A stretch of 64,000 nucleotides of DNA from Syngnathus acus (taxonomy: Eukaryota; Chordata; Actinopteri; Syngnathiformes; Syngnathidae). The notes under the pieces were generated by a model. It made no database searches. It worked only from the letters and a program-made list of their open reading frames with translations, and was not told the origin of the DNA. This document shows positions 46,246 through 58,984 of this stretch, one piece after another. The translations under genes and the position numbers were made by a program. Within the stretch, counting starts at the first letter, position 1, and each line of letters starts with the position of its first letter. The stretch covers positions 3,465,104 through 3,529,103 of the forward strand of contig NC_051105.1 in assembly GCF_901709675.1 (NCBI RefSeq), in the 5' to 3' direction.

Positions 46246-48115
46246 ACGTTTTTCTAAGGTTAAAACGGAATAGTGTCAAATCACACATGGACATTTGTTG
46301 CAAAGAGGCCACCAGTGGCCCAAGCCAATGGAGTACAAAAAGTGCAGAAGACCATTATAAAAAAAATAAAGAAAATAGAAATAGGAGGTTGAAATGTTCT
46401 GCCTCTGGCTATAAAATGGTTCACTGAAATACTCTCAACGAGCACATTTAACTGCACTGTTCTTTTGTTATGACATTATATTCATCCTAATATCCAACAG
46501 GGTTCCAGCATTTTTATTATTTGCAAAACTGGATTCAAGAAAAAACATGTTAAATAACAGTTAATTATACACAAATACTTTACAGAAAAGTTGATGGTTT
46601 GAGTCAGTGCGAGTGCGGCATTTACGCATGAATGCAAAATGTCGGAATGATACCATTTGTGGAAAAACTCTGGTAACTGAATATTATCAATCAAGTGTGC
46701 ACACACTCTTAAATGGGGCGTTTCTGAACAAAAGCTGTGGCGCTCATCGACATGCACAAGCGCGATACTCACTGAAGGCCATTTGTAATGTGCGAGCAAT
46801 TACTAACGTGCGTAGTCGGGATACATAGTCACAGGGAGATCCTCATCCAAGCTCGCAATTGGTCACTTCGAAGCAGTGACTGGAGAAAAATAAAAGTCTT
46901 CATGCCACTAAAACTCACTGCACACACATGGATAATCAGACTAAATTTGGGTATTCCCCTGACACCCTGCTTTCTAATCAACAGACTGAAAATGACATGA
47001 CGGTCTCGAAGTCTCAGCTTGTGAATGTCGTGACCAAACCCAGAAAACACGTGTGCCTTCATGGGTGTTACCTGAGCCTTTAGGCACTGTGACGTCATTT
47101 TGGTTCAACAAAGAGTGTCCTTTAAGCTAATTAGTTGTTTGATGATACCATTGTCGGGGATGACAATAATTGCTTTCAACACAAATGAGCACGCACAGTA
47201 AGTTTCAGAAGCTAAACCTCACACGACGTGGGTGGTGATGCTCCGCCTGTTACACCAGAAGCGGTCAATATCGCAAGTCGTCTTCAGACCCTAACCCCAA
47301 GCAAGGACGTCGAGTCGAGAAAAAGTCGGCTTCGATGGAGTGTGAAAGGGGCCCTTGTTATTTTTGCACCTTTCCTAGCGCTTGACAATGGAAACCAAAT
47401 ACAAAAAGTGTACCCTGTCAAACTAAACCAAAGTGCGACGCTTTCTGGAAAAGGGGCTTTTGTGAGATGCGGTGAAATAACACGCGCCCGCTCGTCCGGG
47501 AGGAGCACTCACTCGTCAAGCGGCGACGTGCCACCGGAATCGGCGGCGAGGTTTCCGAGGAGAGGGCTTATTTATGCAAACAGGCGTACAGGCGCGCACA
47601 GTAGGAATCTAGACAAGCCTTGTAAACAAACACACACCCACACTAAAAAGCACACAGGGGAGGCGATGTGAGAAGCAGACTGTGAAAACTGGAGTCGGCG
47701 TGCCCGAGCAGCACACACACAAACACAGGGAGAGAGAGAGAGAGGAAGAGAGAGAAAGGGAGAGCACGGGCGACGAGGAAAAGTAGGAGCGCTTTCCCAT
47801 TTCAATTCGCAACAGCTGGTGTCGAATTAACACATTTACCAGTGTGCATTTGGAACAGATTAAAATTGCTTGTGTGGCGTGTGACTGTCTGCACATTTTA
47901 TGTGTGTGTGTGGCAGCAGATGAGGGCCAAAACAAGAGTGTGTTTGTGTGTGGGAGTGCCTGCGTATTAACAGGACGGATCAGGCCGGGAGAAATGGCAG
48001 AGAGAGGGGGAGAGAGGGAGCGCTCTAGCCGACAGCTTTAGCTGCTGCCCTGGGCCGTCTCTCTAAGCCCTGTTTAGGAGGCTTTGGAGCTCAGATAGAA
48101 ATAATCCCCCACTCA

Positions 48116-48215
48116 GACGCGCACGCACACACGCACGCATGCACACACACACGCGTGTGCACACACACGCGCACGCACACACACGCGCGCACGCACACAC
48201 ACGCGCACACACATA
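48116..48215. repeat. Compound CA/CG microsatellite
   Basis: Alternating (CA)n and (CG) dinucleotides, purine-pyrimidine alternating over about 100 bases, capable of forming Z-DNA. Confidence 0.9.
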
Positions 48216-48477
48216 CGCAGGATAGAAAAGCCGTGCACGTTGGCGAGCGCACACGCACTCACGTCAAGCCAGACAAACAAGTGCGCACACATGGCAACAA
48301 GCGGCGACAGCACATTTGCCTTGACACGAAACCAAGCGGCCGCCTACGCACGCCAGCGGGGCTGAACAAAAAACACACACGCACGCACACACTGAGGCTG
48401 TCTCCCGTGCGCTCGCTTCCACGCGGCAGCATCGGCACGGCACCGTGACAAACACTTTACACACTCCAGCCCCTTCG

Positions 48478-49060
48478 CTGAAGGCAGGGAGGAGGATGGA
48501 GGGAGGGAGGATATGAGCCGGGGCGGGGAGCGGGGGGGTAAATAGGAGGGGGAGGAAGGTAGTTGGGGGGGGGGGGGGCAGGAGGGGAGGCTAACAAATT
48601 AATAGGAGCTGGGGATATATACAGCCGACGCAGCCGAGCGGCGGGAGGAGGCGGAAGACGACAACGAGAGAGCAATTCATTCCTGTTTTATCCCCCGTGC
48701 GCTCTCGGGAGAAAGGCAGAGAGCGGCGCGTGTTTGCTCAAGACAGGCGGAGAGAACGAGAGAGAGGGAGGGAGGGAGAGCGGGTGGTGAGCAGCTTTGT
48801 GTGATGGAGGAGAGGGAAAAGAGGAGACGGAAAATCGCAAATTAGGGGAAGGAGCGGCGACAAAAGGCGCTTGGAAACGAGGGAGAGCGGAGCGGAAGGG
48901 AAAGTGACATTTACGGAGGCACGGAGGGGGCGGGATCATCTCCGTCAGTTGACAGCGGGAGGGGGGGTTGACGGCTGAGGAATGGACAGAGGGGTTAAGA
49001 AGGGGGAGGGGAAGGACGAGGTGGAGCTGGGGGGGCGAGCGGCGTTGGGGAAAAGCCTTT
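48478..49060. repeat. Long purine-rich block with G-runs
   Basis: The plus strand is dominated by GGAGG, GAGAG and G-runs (notably 48566-48578). The composition explains the long proline/serine frames on the minus strand. It may act as a structural or promoter-like element; nothing specific is shown. Confidence 0.75.
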
Positions 49061-49590
49061 GAGAGACGTTGACCCTGTAATTGACCTGCGTCTCTGCCAA
49101 CATCGCCGTGGCGACAAGCAGAGCCGCCGCAGCTAATCACTTAGTAACCCTGACCTGTCAATCACGACAGCGGCTCTACGTGGAAAGAGGGTGGGTGGGA
49201 AGTGGGGGCTTGAGGGCGGAAGACATGGCGGACGTGAGGGGGGGTGGGCCAAAAAGTAATAACAGGGCCGAGGTTATCATTTACTGGACCGCCCGCCCCC
49301 TCACGCCAACCCTCCCCTGACAAAGCCCCGACTTTAAAAAAGCCAATAAAATGCTCCATGTGGCCGCACACGCAAACACACACACACACAAATATGCACG
49401 GACGCACACAATCTTGCTTGGCTGCTAGACGGATAGCGGCGCTTCTAAGAGCTGCTGATAAGCAGGAGCGAGAGAGGAGGCGTCGAAAAGATACGAGTGA
49501 CGCCACTATGCAAATACAACAAGACTTGCGGGTGAAGGTCTACACATGCGTGCTTGTTGGTGTGTGTCTGCGTGTGTGTGCGTGCCGTAC

Positions 49591-49673
49591 CTGTTGATGA
49601 GTGGGAAGATAGACACCAGCAGGTAAACAGACGGATACCACTTCAGTGGCTTGATCTCCTCGGCCAGGGAAAC
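49591..49673 (-). CDS. Seven-transmembrane receptor, internal exon (end of loop 3 and TM6)
   Basis: Minus-strand acceptor CCACTGCAG and donor AACAG|GTACGG bound 83 bases: 27 codons plus two bases of an Arg codon completed by the next exon. The product reads VSLAEEIKPLK then WYPSVYLLVSIFPLINR. A charged cytoplasmic lead (EEIK, LK) runs into a hydrophobic helix with Pro-Ser and a mid-helix Phe-Pro, as in TM6 of many receptors; the Asn-Arg end begins the extracellular side. It joins in frame to exons on both sides, which is strong support. Neighbouring introns are 10.6 and 15.2 kb. Confidence 0.88.
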
Positions 49674-49694
49674 CTGCAGTGGAGAAATTCATGT

Positions 49695-50165
49695 TTAGCT
49701 CCCCTCAGACCGCTTGCTCTTCTGTGTCAATGGCACAAACACGGAAGAATGGACTGGGGTCAACCAGCACATTTGATGGCTTTAGAGGTCATATCAAAAG
49801 AGGGACCATAGCTGTGTGAAAGAGGCGAGTGAAAAGTCAGCATTGAGATTCACGTAGCTTTTGACGTTTTGGCCCATCTTTATTCTGCTCTGTGCGAAAA
49901 GGTACTGACAAGGAATGGGGAGTTGAAGTCGACCCATCAATTTCTCTGTGTCAAAGATGGGAGGTGGCTGGGTAAAAGGGAATTGCAGAAAGCCATGATT
50001 GAGATGTGAAGACGGTCTCCTGCCCCTTGGTGTTGACAATGTTTTCTTTGACGCTCGCTGTTCTGCGTAAAAGGTGTCAAAGTGGAATGGAGACCTGAAG
50101 TTAACCTGCAAATTTGATTACTTTGGGTGTAGTATCAAAGGTGGGATGGATACAAGCTGAAAGGC
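49695..50165. repeat. Decayed tandem array, about 170-bp period
   Basis: Three ordered units begin near 49722 (CTGTGTCAATGGCAC), 49890 (CTGTGCGAAAAGGTAC) and 50063 (CTGCGTAAAAGGTGTC). Each continues with GGAATGG or GAATGGACTGG, GTCAACC/GTCGACCC/GTTAACC, then a T-rich part and TATCAAA(A/G)G or TGTCAAAGATGGGAGG. Weaker related blocks appear at about 51490-51780, beyond the LINE insertion. The spacings are 168 and 173 bases. Confidence 0.6.
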
Positions 50166-50221
50166 ATCTGAGGTAATATGGAAGTGGGCTAGCAGACTAA
50201 GCACGGTAGCCAAAGCTTCAC

Positions 50222-51300
50222 CCTCCATGGGTCACTTCACCCAGCTCTTCTTGGGGGATCGAGCATTGTTCCCAAGGCAGCCAGGAGTCTTTCCAGCGTA
50301 TCCTGGGCGGTCCCCAGGGCCACATGTTCCTGGTTGGACGTGGTGAGAACAGCTCACCAGGGAGGTGTCAGAGACGCATTTTAACCAGATGCCCGACCCA
50401 CTCCATTGGACTCCTCTCCATGTAGAACTACAGCGGCTCCACTCTGAACCCCTGTTGGATAACGGAGCTACCAACGGCTGCTCGTGTCGGAAATGTTTTC
50501 TCCTTCACTCAAAACCCACAGGTGTGGGTGGGAGAGTAGATCGGCCTGTAAATCAAGAGTTCTGCTGAACTCCTTCTCGGAGACAACCCGATGCGGTCAG
50601 CATAACTACAAATTCTGCACCAATCCACATGTCAATCTGCTGCTCATTTCTTCCCTTTGTCATGAAGATACTTTAACACTCGCATCTGAGCAGGAACTCA
50701 TTCCTCAGAGTGTGGTGAGTGTGAGTCCCTTAAACTGAAACAGACCAGCACCCCAGTCCATCAATCTAGAGGCACTGTGCCTGATGTCTATGTGTAGTTG
50801 CAAAGGTATGTCAAGTAAGACAGCCCTGTAACACCCAGAGCCTTTAGGAAATCCCAGAAGATCTCATCTATCCCCAACACCCCGCCACCAAGGACCTTTT
50901 TAACCACCTCAACTTCAGCGCTCACACAGCCTACCCATTGGAAGACGTGTCAGTAGAATTGAGATCTTTCAAGTACTCTACCAATCACCCACATCATCTT
51001 GCGTTGGGGTCAGAAAGCCACGTCGATGGTACGCCTCTTTGTTGTCCTGAGACACCAGATGGTGGACGAGAATTTCCTTTCCATTTGATAGTTCTTTCTG
51101 GCCTCACCGAACTCCTCCCACACCCAATTCTTTTCCTTAGCAACTGCCAAAGATGAGTACCGTTAGGCCAGCTTCTGGGATACCAGAGCCAAAAAGGGCA
51201 GCTGAGGACTGCTTGTTCAACTTGATGGCTGCCACTGTTATGTCGACCAAGGAGTTGTGGATTACCACCACCACAGGCGCCATACCACCACCGATAGCTC
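50222..51300 (-). mobile_element. Degraded non-LTR retrotransposon (LINE), reverse-transcriptase core missing
   Basis: Several stretches match, in order, a teleost LINE read in reverse: GGAGTTGTGGATTACCACCA near 51250, GAACTCCTCCCACACC near 51108, GAAGACGTGTCAGTAGAATT near 50942, CCAGTCCATCAATCTAGAGG near 50755, and the 3' part with GAGATCAAGAGTT-like and CCACTCCATTGGACTCC signals at 50230-50580. The minus-strand frame over 50232-50474 still reads SEWSRCSSTWRGVQWSG and GPGDRPGYAGKTPG, degraded versions of the LINE C-terminal region. Between about 50740 and 50745 the sequence jumps from 3' to upstream RT parts, so the central domain with the catalytic aspartates is gone. It is a dead copy. The match is from memory, not a search. 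Confidence 0.75.
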
Positions 51301-51799
51301 AAGTTTCAGTAGGCCAATAGCTTTGCGATAGTTTAGGCCTACCAAGTCTGACCCCCATTTTCATTCTCTCGCAATATTGAAGCCAACACACCACCAAGGA
51401 ATGATCAGTGGACGCCCATTTCGTGTCCAAGGCACGCAACCGCCAGTCCGATGACGTTGACCACAGAGTTGATCATTGAACTGCTCTCAAGGGTGATCTT
51501 ATTCAGTGTGCATACCCTTATTCTTATTGATGGGAGGGCGGCTATTGGAAGGGAACAGAAGAAAGCCAAAACTGGGAAGTGGAGACAGTTTACTTCCCAT
51601 GCGCCTTTGCGGAGAAACATTTTTTCCAATGTTGCTATTTCGTATCAAAGGAAAGGAAATTTCTTTCTCGCACACGTTTGTGTAGCAATTGCTGGATTTT
51701 TCTGTGTTTCTGTTCTTTTGATTGAAGTCAACCCGACAATTTCCCAGCTTTTTGTCTATTGTCGTATGGAATACTTCTGAGGCTGACATCTAATTATCT

Positions 51800-52700
51800 A
51801 ATTGCGGGACGCCGCATCACTGCATGAGCGCACACACACAAACATGGGAATGTCCCGCTTTGGTGGGTGCCGTGTGAAAGGCACAAGATGAAAAATGTTC
51901 TCTGCGCTTCTGTTACATCCCTGATAGGGCAGTTTTGCTGAACCTCTGTGAAAGGGGATAGTGACCAGCAGAGGCGGAGCAGGAAAGCCATTGTTAGGTA
52001 TTTTCCAAACACAAACACACAAAGGCATACAGGCGTCAGCGACGGCGGCGCATTCACGGGCGCACTGGTGCGCTGAGGCAAACAACAAAGGCCAATTAAA
52101 ATCTAATAAAATATTAACGTGCTGATAATATGCAATATCCACACAGTTATGGGGAGAAGCGGCGCGTCCAATTAAAGCCAATTGGAAAGGGATGAATTCA
52201 ATATCTGGTGGACAAGCGGGCAGGCGGGCTGGGAAAGGCGGGCAGGGGTGGGGGAGGTGCGACGGCGGCGGAATCGAGGAGGCGAGCGCAGCGCCTGGCG
52301 GTGGAGGGCTTTTACAAGCTGTTATCTAATTCCCGGGAGAGGAGGACTCGTGCGTCCGGAAAGAGGCTGAGAAGCGAGGCCCCCGGATCGATTTTCTGCG
52401 CTCTGCTCGTCAAAACCTCACCGCACCCCCACCCCTCGTACTCCCTCCCTCCCCTCTCTCTCCCCCTTCCCCGCAGGCTGAGGCGCAGCAGTCAAGCCGG
52501 AGCAGAGCCTCCCTCCCTTCCCTTCCCTTCCCTTCCCTTCTTTCTTCTTCCTCCTTCTCCTCGCAAACACGCAGCCAGTGGCAGGAGGCAGAGCCACGAG
52601 CTCTGGCCTCTACCCCTGCATGCTGGAAATTAATTAGTCACCAGAAAGGCCCTGGGGGGGCGAGCGAGCGCCGACGCAGGCTTTCCAAACAATCCAAATG
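51800..52700. other. GC-rich and pyrimidine-rich intronic block
   Basis: Bases 52190-52420 are CpG- and purine-rich, 52430-52560 are C/T-rich with a (CCCTT)n run at about 52510-52545, mirrored by purines on the other strand. The stretch 51790-52190 looks unique with GCCAATTAAA motifs and may be constrained. No exon is recognised. Confidence 0.5.
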
Positions 52701-55700
52701 AAAATCACAAGATCCCCACAGTGGCGTTTTATCTCTGCTTGGCGGCAAGTATTTAAAGCCAAGTTTCCACGGCGCAATGTATGCGTGTTTTCGGCAGTGA
52801 CTGCAAGACCCCCACTGGGGGCCAAGACAAGTTTAGGCCTATTAGCGTTGAGATCTGACATCATCAGCAGGCAGGCATGCGTGCGTGCTCGCACTTATGC
52901 GTGCACGCTCTGGCAGGAATGTCTCATCGTCTGACTGAAAGGGCAAACCACGAGGCTGACGGATCCGACGTGATAGAGGACATTGCGGGAATGTCAGCAC
53001 CAGTGAGCCTCCACAGGACGGGGAGGGAGACGGGGAGTGTGGGGGGGGGGGGATTTGGCGTTCCAGAAATGGCTCTTAAAAAGACAGCGCAGCCAGAAGG
53101 GTGATATAAAATTTTAGGTGAGATGTAGTTACAAGCATTTGAGGAATTCCGGTGCGCTTACAGACAGGATGTGGAAGAGCGAAACGGAGATGGAGGAGGG
53201 GTAAGACGCAGGCGAGGGAGTGCGGCTAAAGAGCCTCGTGTTTTTAATCAAAGTCCCTCTGTAGCGCGGAACCCCGCACGTCTGAAGAAGCGGAGGGGAA
53301 CGAAAGAGCAATTATGCGAGGCGGGCGCAGCGGTCCCGACATTAATGACACATGCTAGACTGCAGAAGGGAAACAGGGGCGGACCATCTGGTTCGCCAGC
53401 CTCCCGTGTCACGGACGCGACATCGGGCTAGGTCCGATATTTTCAAAAACATTTTCAAATAAAATGTACACACTGAAATACCGAATCTCGGATGCTTTTT
53501 GATACATTAAAAAACATCCCTTTCAATATATATTTGCAGTTTGCCAACTGCATACCGAAACAATAGGTGGCGCTATCACCCTTTCTTATGACTTTAGCCA
53601 ATCAGAAAGCCATCGAGAGTCATTTCAAGGAAAAGGCACAAATGACGGAACGGAAGCCGAGGGTCCATACAGTAAAAAACTCAATTGTAATCATCTTTCT
53701 GCGTTCACATTTATTTCAAAATTAACACAACTCCTTGCAATTTGGCACAAAGTTTTAGAGACGCTCTCATTTCTTCTCTCAGACTGTTTTCGCAGCTGTG
53801 ATCGCCAAGGTCGAGTTTCAATGTCAAACATGTCCGACAACGGGGACATTGGGGACTCTGGCAGGAAAACAACAACAACAACGGCGAGAAAATGGAAATT
53901 GGCCAAGCGCAAGCGCGGAAACAATAAAACGACACAGCTGAGCGAGCACTAATGCTGATTATATACTAGCTGCAGGGCTGATGCCCATAAAAGATGGGAG
54001 TTGTCAAGAGCACTCATCATGTGCAAGCGGCCCGGAGAGACAAAGCGGGGTCTGATTTTTAAACGGACCTGTTCAGACCTGATGTGAACGCAACCCACCG
54101 AGGAGCTCTTCACAAGCACGGAAGTGCCGAGATACTGACACTGTCCTTCCGCTCTTTGTAATGCTAAAAATCAAACACACTGACCTGAGGCTGGGTAATT
54201 AATCAATTCTATGGAATAATTTAAATGAGATTTTTTGTTGTTGACTTGTCCTGTTTACACTAACAATAGGGCTGCGAACAGAGGAGGAGGGAACTAGTTT
54301 ACAAAACAAAGTCAGTTGTAAATTCGCCAATTAGGTCACGATAACACAAACAAGTGGAATGGAAAACAACATGCAGTTTCACACAGTTGTCCGCACAACA
54401 TGAATGAGCTCCGGGGAAGGCAATCACAGTCAAATGGTGCTGAACTTTACCAAAGACAGGGTGCCCATTTGCACGTTACAAAAGCAGTGATTCATCGACC
54501 GGCAGCAAGATTTGAACACGAGCTATGTGCTGCCTCGCTGCAAATATTTTTGCAGAAGCTTTGCTCGCCCATATAACTCTTCACGACAGAATAATGTTGA
54601 AAAGCTAGACGGGAATGCAGCATTAGAGCTTACAAAGGGACCAGCTGAGCCAGATTGTTGACATATTCTGAGAAATGGAATAGGCTTTGACATAAGACGT
54701 GTAGTTCAGACAATTTTTTTGCTTTGACTTGCAAGCCAAATTTAACATATGCACTTTAGCTCATCCCTTAATTAGGCTATGTGCACACTGCAGCTCAAAT
54801 CACCATAGGTGTCAGATTTTTTTTTAAGACCATCTGAACGTCTCGATGAGCCACTTTCATGGTCCTAGATCAGATATGTACGGATTCAATTTTTTCGACT
54901 GTAGTCTGACCTGGACGTTATCATGCGATCTGCGCAGACAGGGTGATGTGAAGTTGTTTTGAGTAAAAGTATTGACTTTATATTTGACTTTAATTCAATC
55001 TCAATAGAAACATAAAGCATAAAGTGGACATTTGTGGCGATAGTAGTAATTCAGCGATTATTCCGCGCGGCAATGGTGTGATGTCATCTTTTGTGACGTC
55101 TCCATGAAAAGGGATTGAAACGCCTCGCCTCATTCCGCAAAAATACTGTATTTGCATCTCTTCCTGAATTGCTCCCCTGTGGGTATGAGATAAAAAGATA
55201 ATTCACGGCGCCTACTCGCTGGACGACATTTACTTCCGCAAATACTACTTTGCGAGTAACGTTGTCACTTTCTTCTGCGAATGTGGGTCACTTTGGAGAC
55301 GCATGAATTCACATACCTGAGTGACTGAGGTCACATTTAATATGGGATGTGAACTCTTACACACAAAAATCAGGATTGAGCATTAGGACCTGCAGAGTGC
55401 CTTAGTTTGCCCTAATGTTTTTTTTTTTGGGCAAAAAAGAATTTGACGGGCCAAGGAGCATAGCGTACATGTGCGATGATGAGGTTACAATTGCGTTGCT
55501 GCTCCAGGCAAACTCGCAGGGACGATAACGAGCACAACAAACACCAAACAAGGACGACCGTTTGCTCAGCCAGCTTTTTTTCAACCCAACGGGACCACAC
55601 TGTTGCGTGTATGACTTAAATCCTCAAAGCTGGATACCCCATCGCTGACCCGTTTTGCGGCATGTGTGTGTGGGTGAGTGTGAGTTCCTGTGCATTCAAG

Positions 55701-55804
55701 CATGACCTCCGACAAATCAGTCAAGACACACACAGATGTGTCGCAGCCGCGTGACTGACGGCGCAGATAACTGCCGACACTTGTTATGTACGTCATCGCT
55801 CTCC

Positions 55805-56440
55805 AGACGCACACACATACCACACACACACACACACGCGCAAAGAGAGGTGGGGGGGGGGGAGCGGCAGTCAGGCTGACTCAGAGAAACAGAAAGACGG
55901 AGGAAGACGTGTTGACGTGAACGGAAATAGCCAAAGACAGAGGTGCGCCGAGCCGGAATCGCTTTCTGTCGTTTACACTTGCTGGTACACACACACACAC
56001 ACACACAGATGCACACACACACAGATGCACACACACACAGACGCACACACACATGCATGCACGCAAACCTCGTGCACACAAACGAGAGGCTTGGCAAGCG
56101 CAAACGGCTAGGCTGCTGTTGTTGTTGTTTTAAAGCGTCGCAGCGCGTGCATAAATTCTCATCAATATTCATGCGCATGAACCTGGCGCGCTGGTTTATT
56201 CATGCCGGGTTGCGCGTACAAGAGTGACAGAGGCGGAGGGAGCGAGGGGCAAGAAGGGGGGAGAAAAAGCGGTGGATGGGGAGGGGTTAGATTGTGAATT
56301 GGGGGGCGGCTTAAGAGACAAAAACCACCATCGACTTATTTGCACTCTGCCCAGGCGTGTGTGTTGTTGACACACAGTGACACACACACACAAGCAGCAA
56401 CCGCACCCCCCCCCCCACACACACACACACACAAAAAAGG
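55805..56440. repeat. Cluster of CA microsatellites with (GATGCACACACACACA)n
   Basis: CA runs lie at 55808-55838, 55987-56052 and 56415-56433. The middle one contains three copies of a 16-base unit, ACACACACACAGATGC-like, at 55992-56045, a small higher-order minisatellite. A G-run is at 55851-55861 and a C-run at 56406-56415. Confidence 0.85.
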
Positions 56441-56559
56441 GTTACACCAGTTCAGCATGCAGTAATTACAACTGCCACTTAGGGGCAGCATTTACATAAC
56501 CTTAACCCTAACCTGCCCTACACACCTTAACCCCAGAGGCAGGCCGAGAGGGCGCAGCC

Positions 56560-56770
56560 ATTCAAGAGAAATGAGGGAGGAGGTTGAACGAGCGAGCGCG
56601 ACAGGCATTTGCGGCGTGGTAACCATGCGAGACCGTGTTGGCGTTCACATTTTAATAATGGGGCTTGATTACGTTGAGAGGCTAGAGGAGATGCGATGAT
56701 AATTAGCAAACACTGGAGCCTCTCCGGTCCAACACATTCCAGCGCAGGATAATTTGTTCGGTTCTCCAAA
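56560..56770. promoter_or_regulatory. Candidate conserved non-coding element
   Basis: Repeat-free with GGGGCTTGATTACGTTGAG, ATGATAATTAGCAAAC and CATTTTAATAATGGGG. It stands out between microsatellites and has no splice-bounded open frame. Evidence is composition only. Confidence 0.25.
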
Positions 56771-56984
56771 CACTATTTTTTCCCCCCCAAAGGAATTAAT
56801 GGATATACGGTGGTTTAGGAACAGCCCTGATCAAGGACATTGGTTTCTGAACTAAAGACAAAACAAAGAAAAATAGCTCTGTAGCTATTATTAAGAAAAT
56901 ACAACATTTAAATGAAAAGACAATTAAAAAGGTTTAACCCAGTTTTGTCAAACTTTCTCCCTCAATTTACTCCTGAATCTGGTG

Positions 56985-57460
56985 TGCGCAACTTGGCCAC
57001 CAGGGGCAGTATGAGACAGCCATAGCGTTATACTGTGCTGGCGTCTCAGCTCCTCACACGGCTTCTCAGTATAGCAGTAATATCAGTCGTTGTTTGTGGA
57101 GGGTGAAGAATATCTGCCTATTGTTATCCGGTTGTCTACATTGATGGCTGCTCCATTTGTGTTGAGATATCAATTGCTGATACCTATTCATGGAGCTGAG
57201 TCTATGTGGTTGTTTTCAATGCACAATGTTTAATTATCTTTGTTTTACGTTTGGTTTGACAGTAAACATTAGCTGAGAGTGGCAAACTGCCGCTTGAAGT
57301 GAATTGAATTGAGTCACCTGCCACCGTACAAAGCCCCTATCTGTTTCGGAGTCAAGGGGGAAAAAAAAAAAAAAAACACAAATTGATCAATGGCTCGTGT
57401 CTCAGAAAACGCAAGTCGGGTCACTCATATCTCAAGGCAACACTGTATCTTAGTTTTTTT
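56985..57460. mobile_element. Probable decayed interspersed repeat
   Basis: The right end GTCGGGTCACTCATATCTCA followed by AGGCAACACTGTATCT is familiar from fish dispersed repeats ending with CTCGTATCTCAAGGCACCACTG. An A-run sits at 57361-57377. The left limit is a guess (GCCACCAGGGGCAGTATG near 56997 resembles another common repeat motif). Family unknown. Confidence 0.35.
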
Positions 57461-58489
57461 GCTCTAAACTAGCCCCAAGGAATTGAAATGTTTTATGTGA
57501 TTGTGCTGTTAGGCAGCACTGGTTAAGTGTTACAGTTCTGTCTGCGTCAGCTGAGCTCTCACTGGATGCGTGCCACCACGTTTTGTTTTTGCCTGGATTG
57601 TTTCATCTGAAGCGCTGTAAACGTTTTGCCTCGTAGCGCAATGGGGGATGAGGTTCTATCCCCACGACAGCAGAATTTTAGTATTCTGATCGGTCACTGC
57701 CGGTGCATGACAAGCAGTGCCGTTTAGCGAAATGTATTTTTGGATGCAACCCTTGCAAAAAGATGGCTTTAACTTCATTCGCATTCAGTTTAATGGCAAA
57801 AATAGCTGTGGTTTGGGAGTGTCGAAACAAATTAGTTCATAAACCAAGCTTCTACTCTAATCGGTTCAAACTGCCACCATTGCAAAACCTTTATGAACTG
57901 CAGAGCCATTTTAAAATGAGCTTTTTACATTTGGAAATGTTAGACAAGTGTAAAAATAAGTTAACCATAATGACATTCCGTTAACACTGGTGAACACGGA
58001 TTGTGTAAATCTAAAGTCGGGTACCTAATCATGTACAGGCCAAATTATTGCTGTCTCACAAATCTTTCACCACAAATATAAATGACAAGGAAAAGAGAGG
58101 GAAACTTCAATGTATTTAGCAGAAAAGTTAACAGCAACACCGTGCTACAGTATTGGTACAGACATCTGATTTGGGGAGGAGACTCTGGGTGGGGACATGG
58201 TAATGTATGTGGTGTGTTCTGTTGGTCATCTTGAGTGCACCACACAAATTTAGAAAGAAAATCGGCATTCATCCGCCCGGCCTCAGCTTTGATGAAGGTG
58301 CAGAGTGATAATTGCTTGTGTTTGGGAGGTCAGTCGGTTCACACAAACTAAATGCAGCTCAATTTCCACTGTTATTTTATCATCATTAGCATTAGTTAAT
58401 TTATTAATATTGTACTGAGAAGCCAGGACAATGAGAACGAATTTCTGCTTCTATGATGATCATCCTATTTTCCCGTGTTTCAAAATTCA

Positions 58490-58790
58490 TCCCATTTCAG
58501 ACTTGATGGATTTAATAAAGTCGCCAATTATGCGTCACATAGGTCAGCGCGAGAAGCTGCAATTCTTTTGACAGACCCATAGACATCATCACAGTCATAC
58601 TTACGGCCGTGGCCTTCTGAAAAGCCATGGAATTTATTTTAATTGTGTTACCGGGCGAAGAGAGGTGTGCTATTTACTAATATTAATGTTTTGAACTGGA
58701 GTGCAACTTTGAATTTCAAAAATGATTAAGAGCTGTAATACAAGCTCCACAATTAATTTATTTTCTCTGCAGGAAAGCGGTATGTTGCCT
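58490..58790. promoter_or_regulatory. Candidate conserved AT-rich regulatory block
   Basis: Smooth, repeat-free sequence with GCCAATTATGCGTCACATAG, TTTATTTTAATTGTGTTACC and CACAATTAATTTATTTTC. Such AT-rich blocks inside vertebrate introns are often deeply conserved enhancers. Untested here. Confidence 0.3.
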
Positions 58791-58984
58791 TTACTGTGTC
58801 TATTTCATTACAAAAACAAGACATACAGCAATCATACAAATGCATGGCAACCGTATCAGACGTAGAAAATGCTTGTTGCACAGCGACCGTTGCTTTCAAT
58901 AGTAAAGTATTAAACATTCCACATCACAGGTTATTATGAGAAAAAGTGGAAATGAAATTGCCTCTATTAAACATTTTGATAGTC

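Larger units (their letters stand above)
34373..49590 (-). other. Receptor gene intron, 15.2 kb
   Basis: Bounded by GTACGG at the right and GCCAG at the left (minus strand). It contains a poly-G run, three purine-rich or CpG-rich blocks (34.8-35.3, 36.5-37.8, 48.0-49.2 kb), many CA/CG microsatellites, the decayed duplications of 37.8-40.9 kb, a hAT-like MITE and a SINE-like repeat. Remaining parts (41.4-43.0, 43.8-44.9, 46.3-47.8 kb) are unique AT-rich DNA in which I see no feature. Confidence 0.7.

Noticed and set aside
47228-47671. 147-codon plus-strand frame
   Set aside because: Ends in a CA-repeat region, has no domain and no splice or promoter context.
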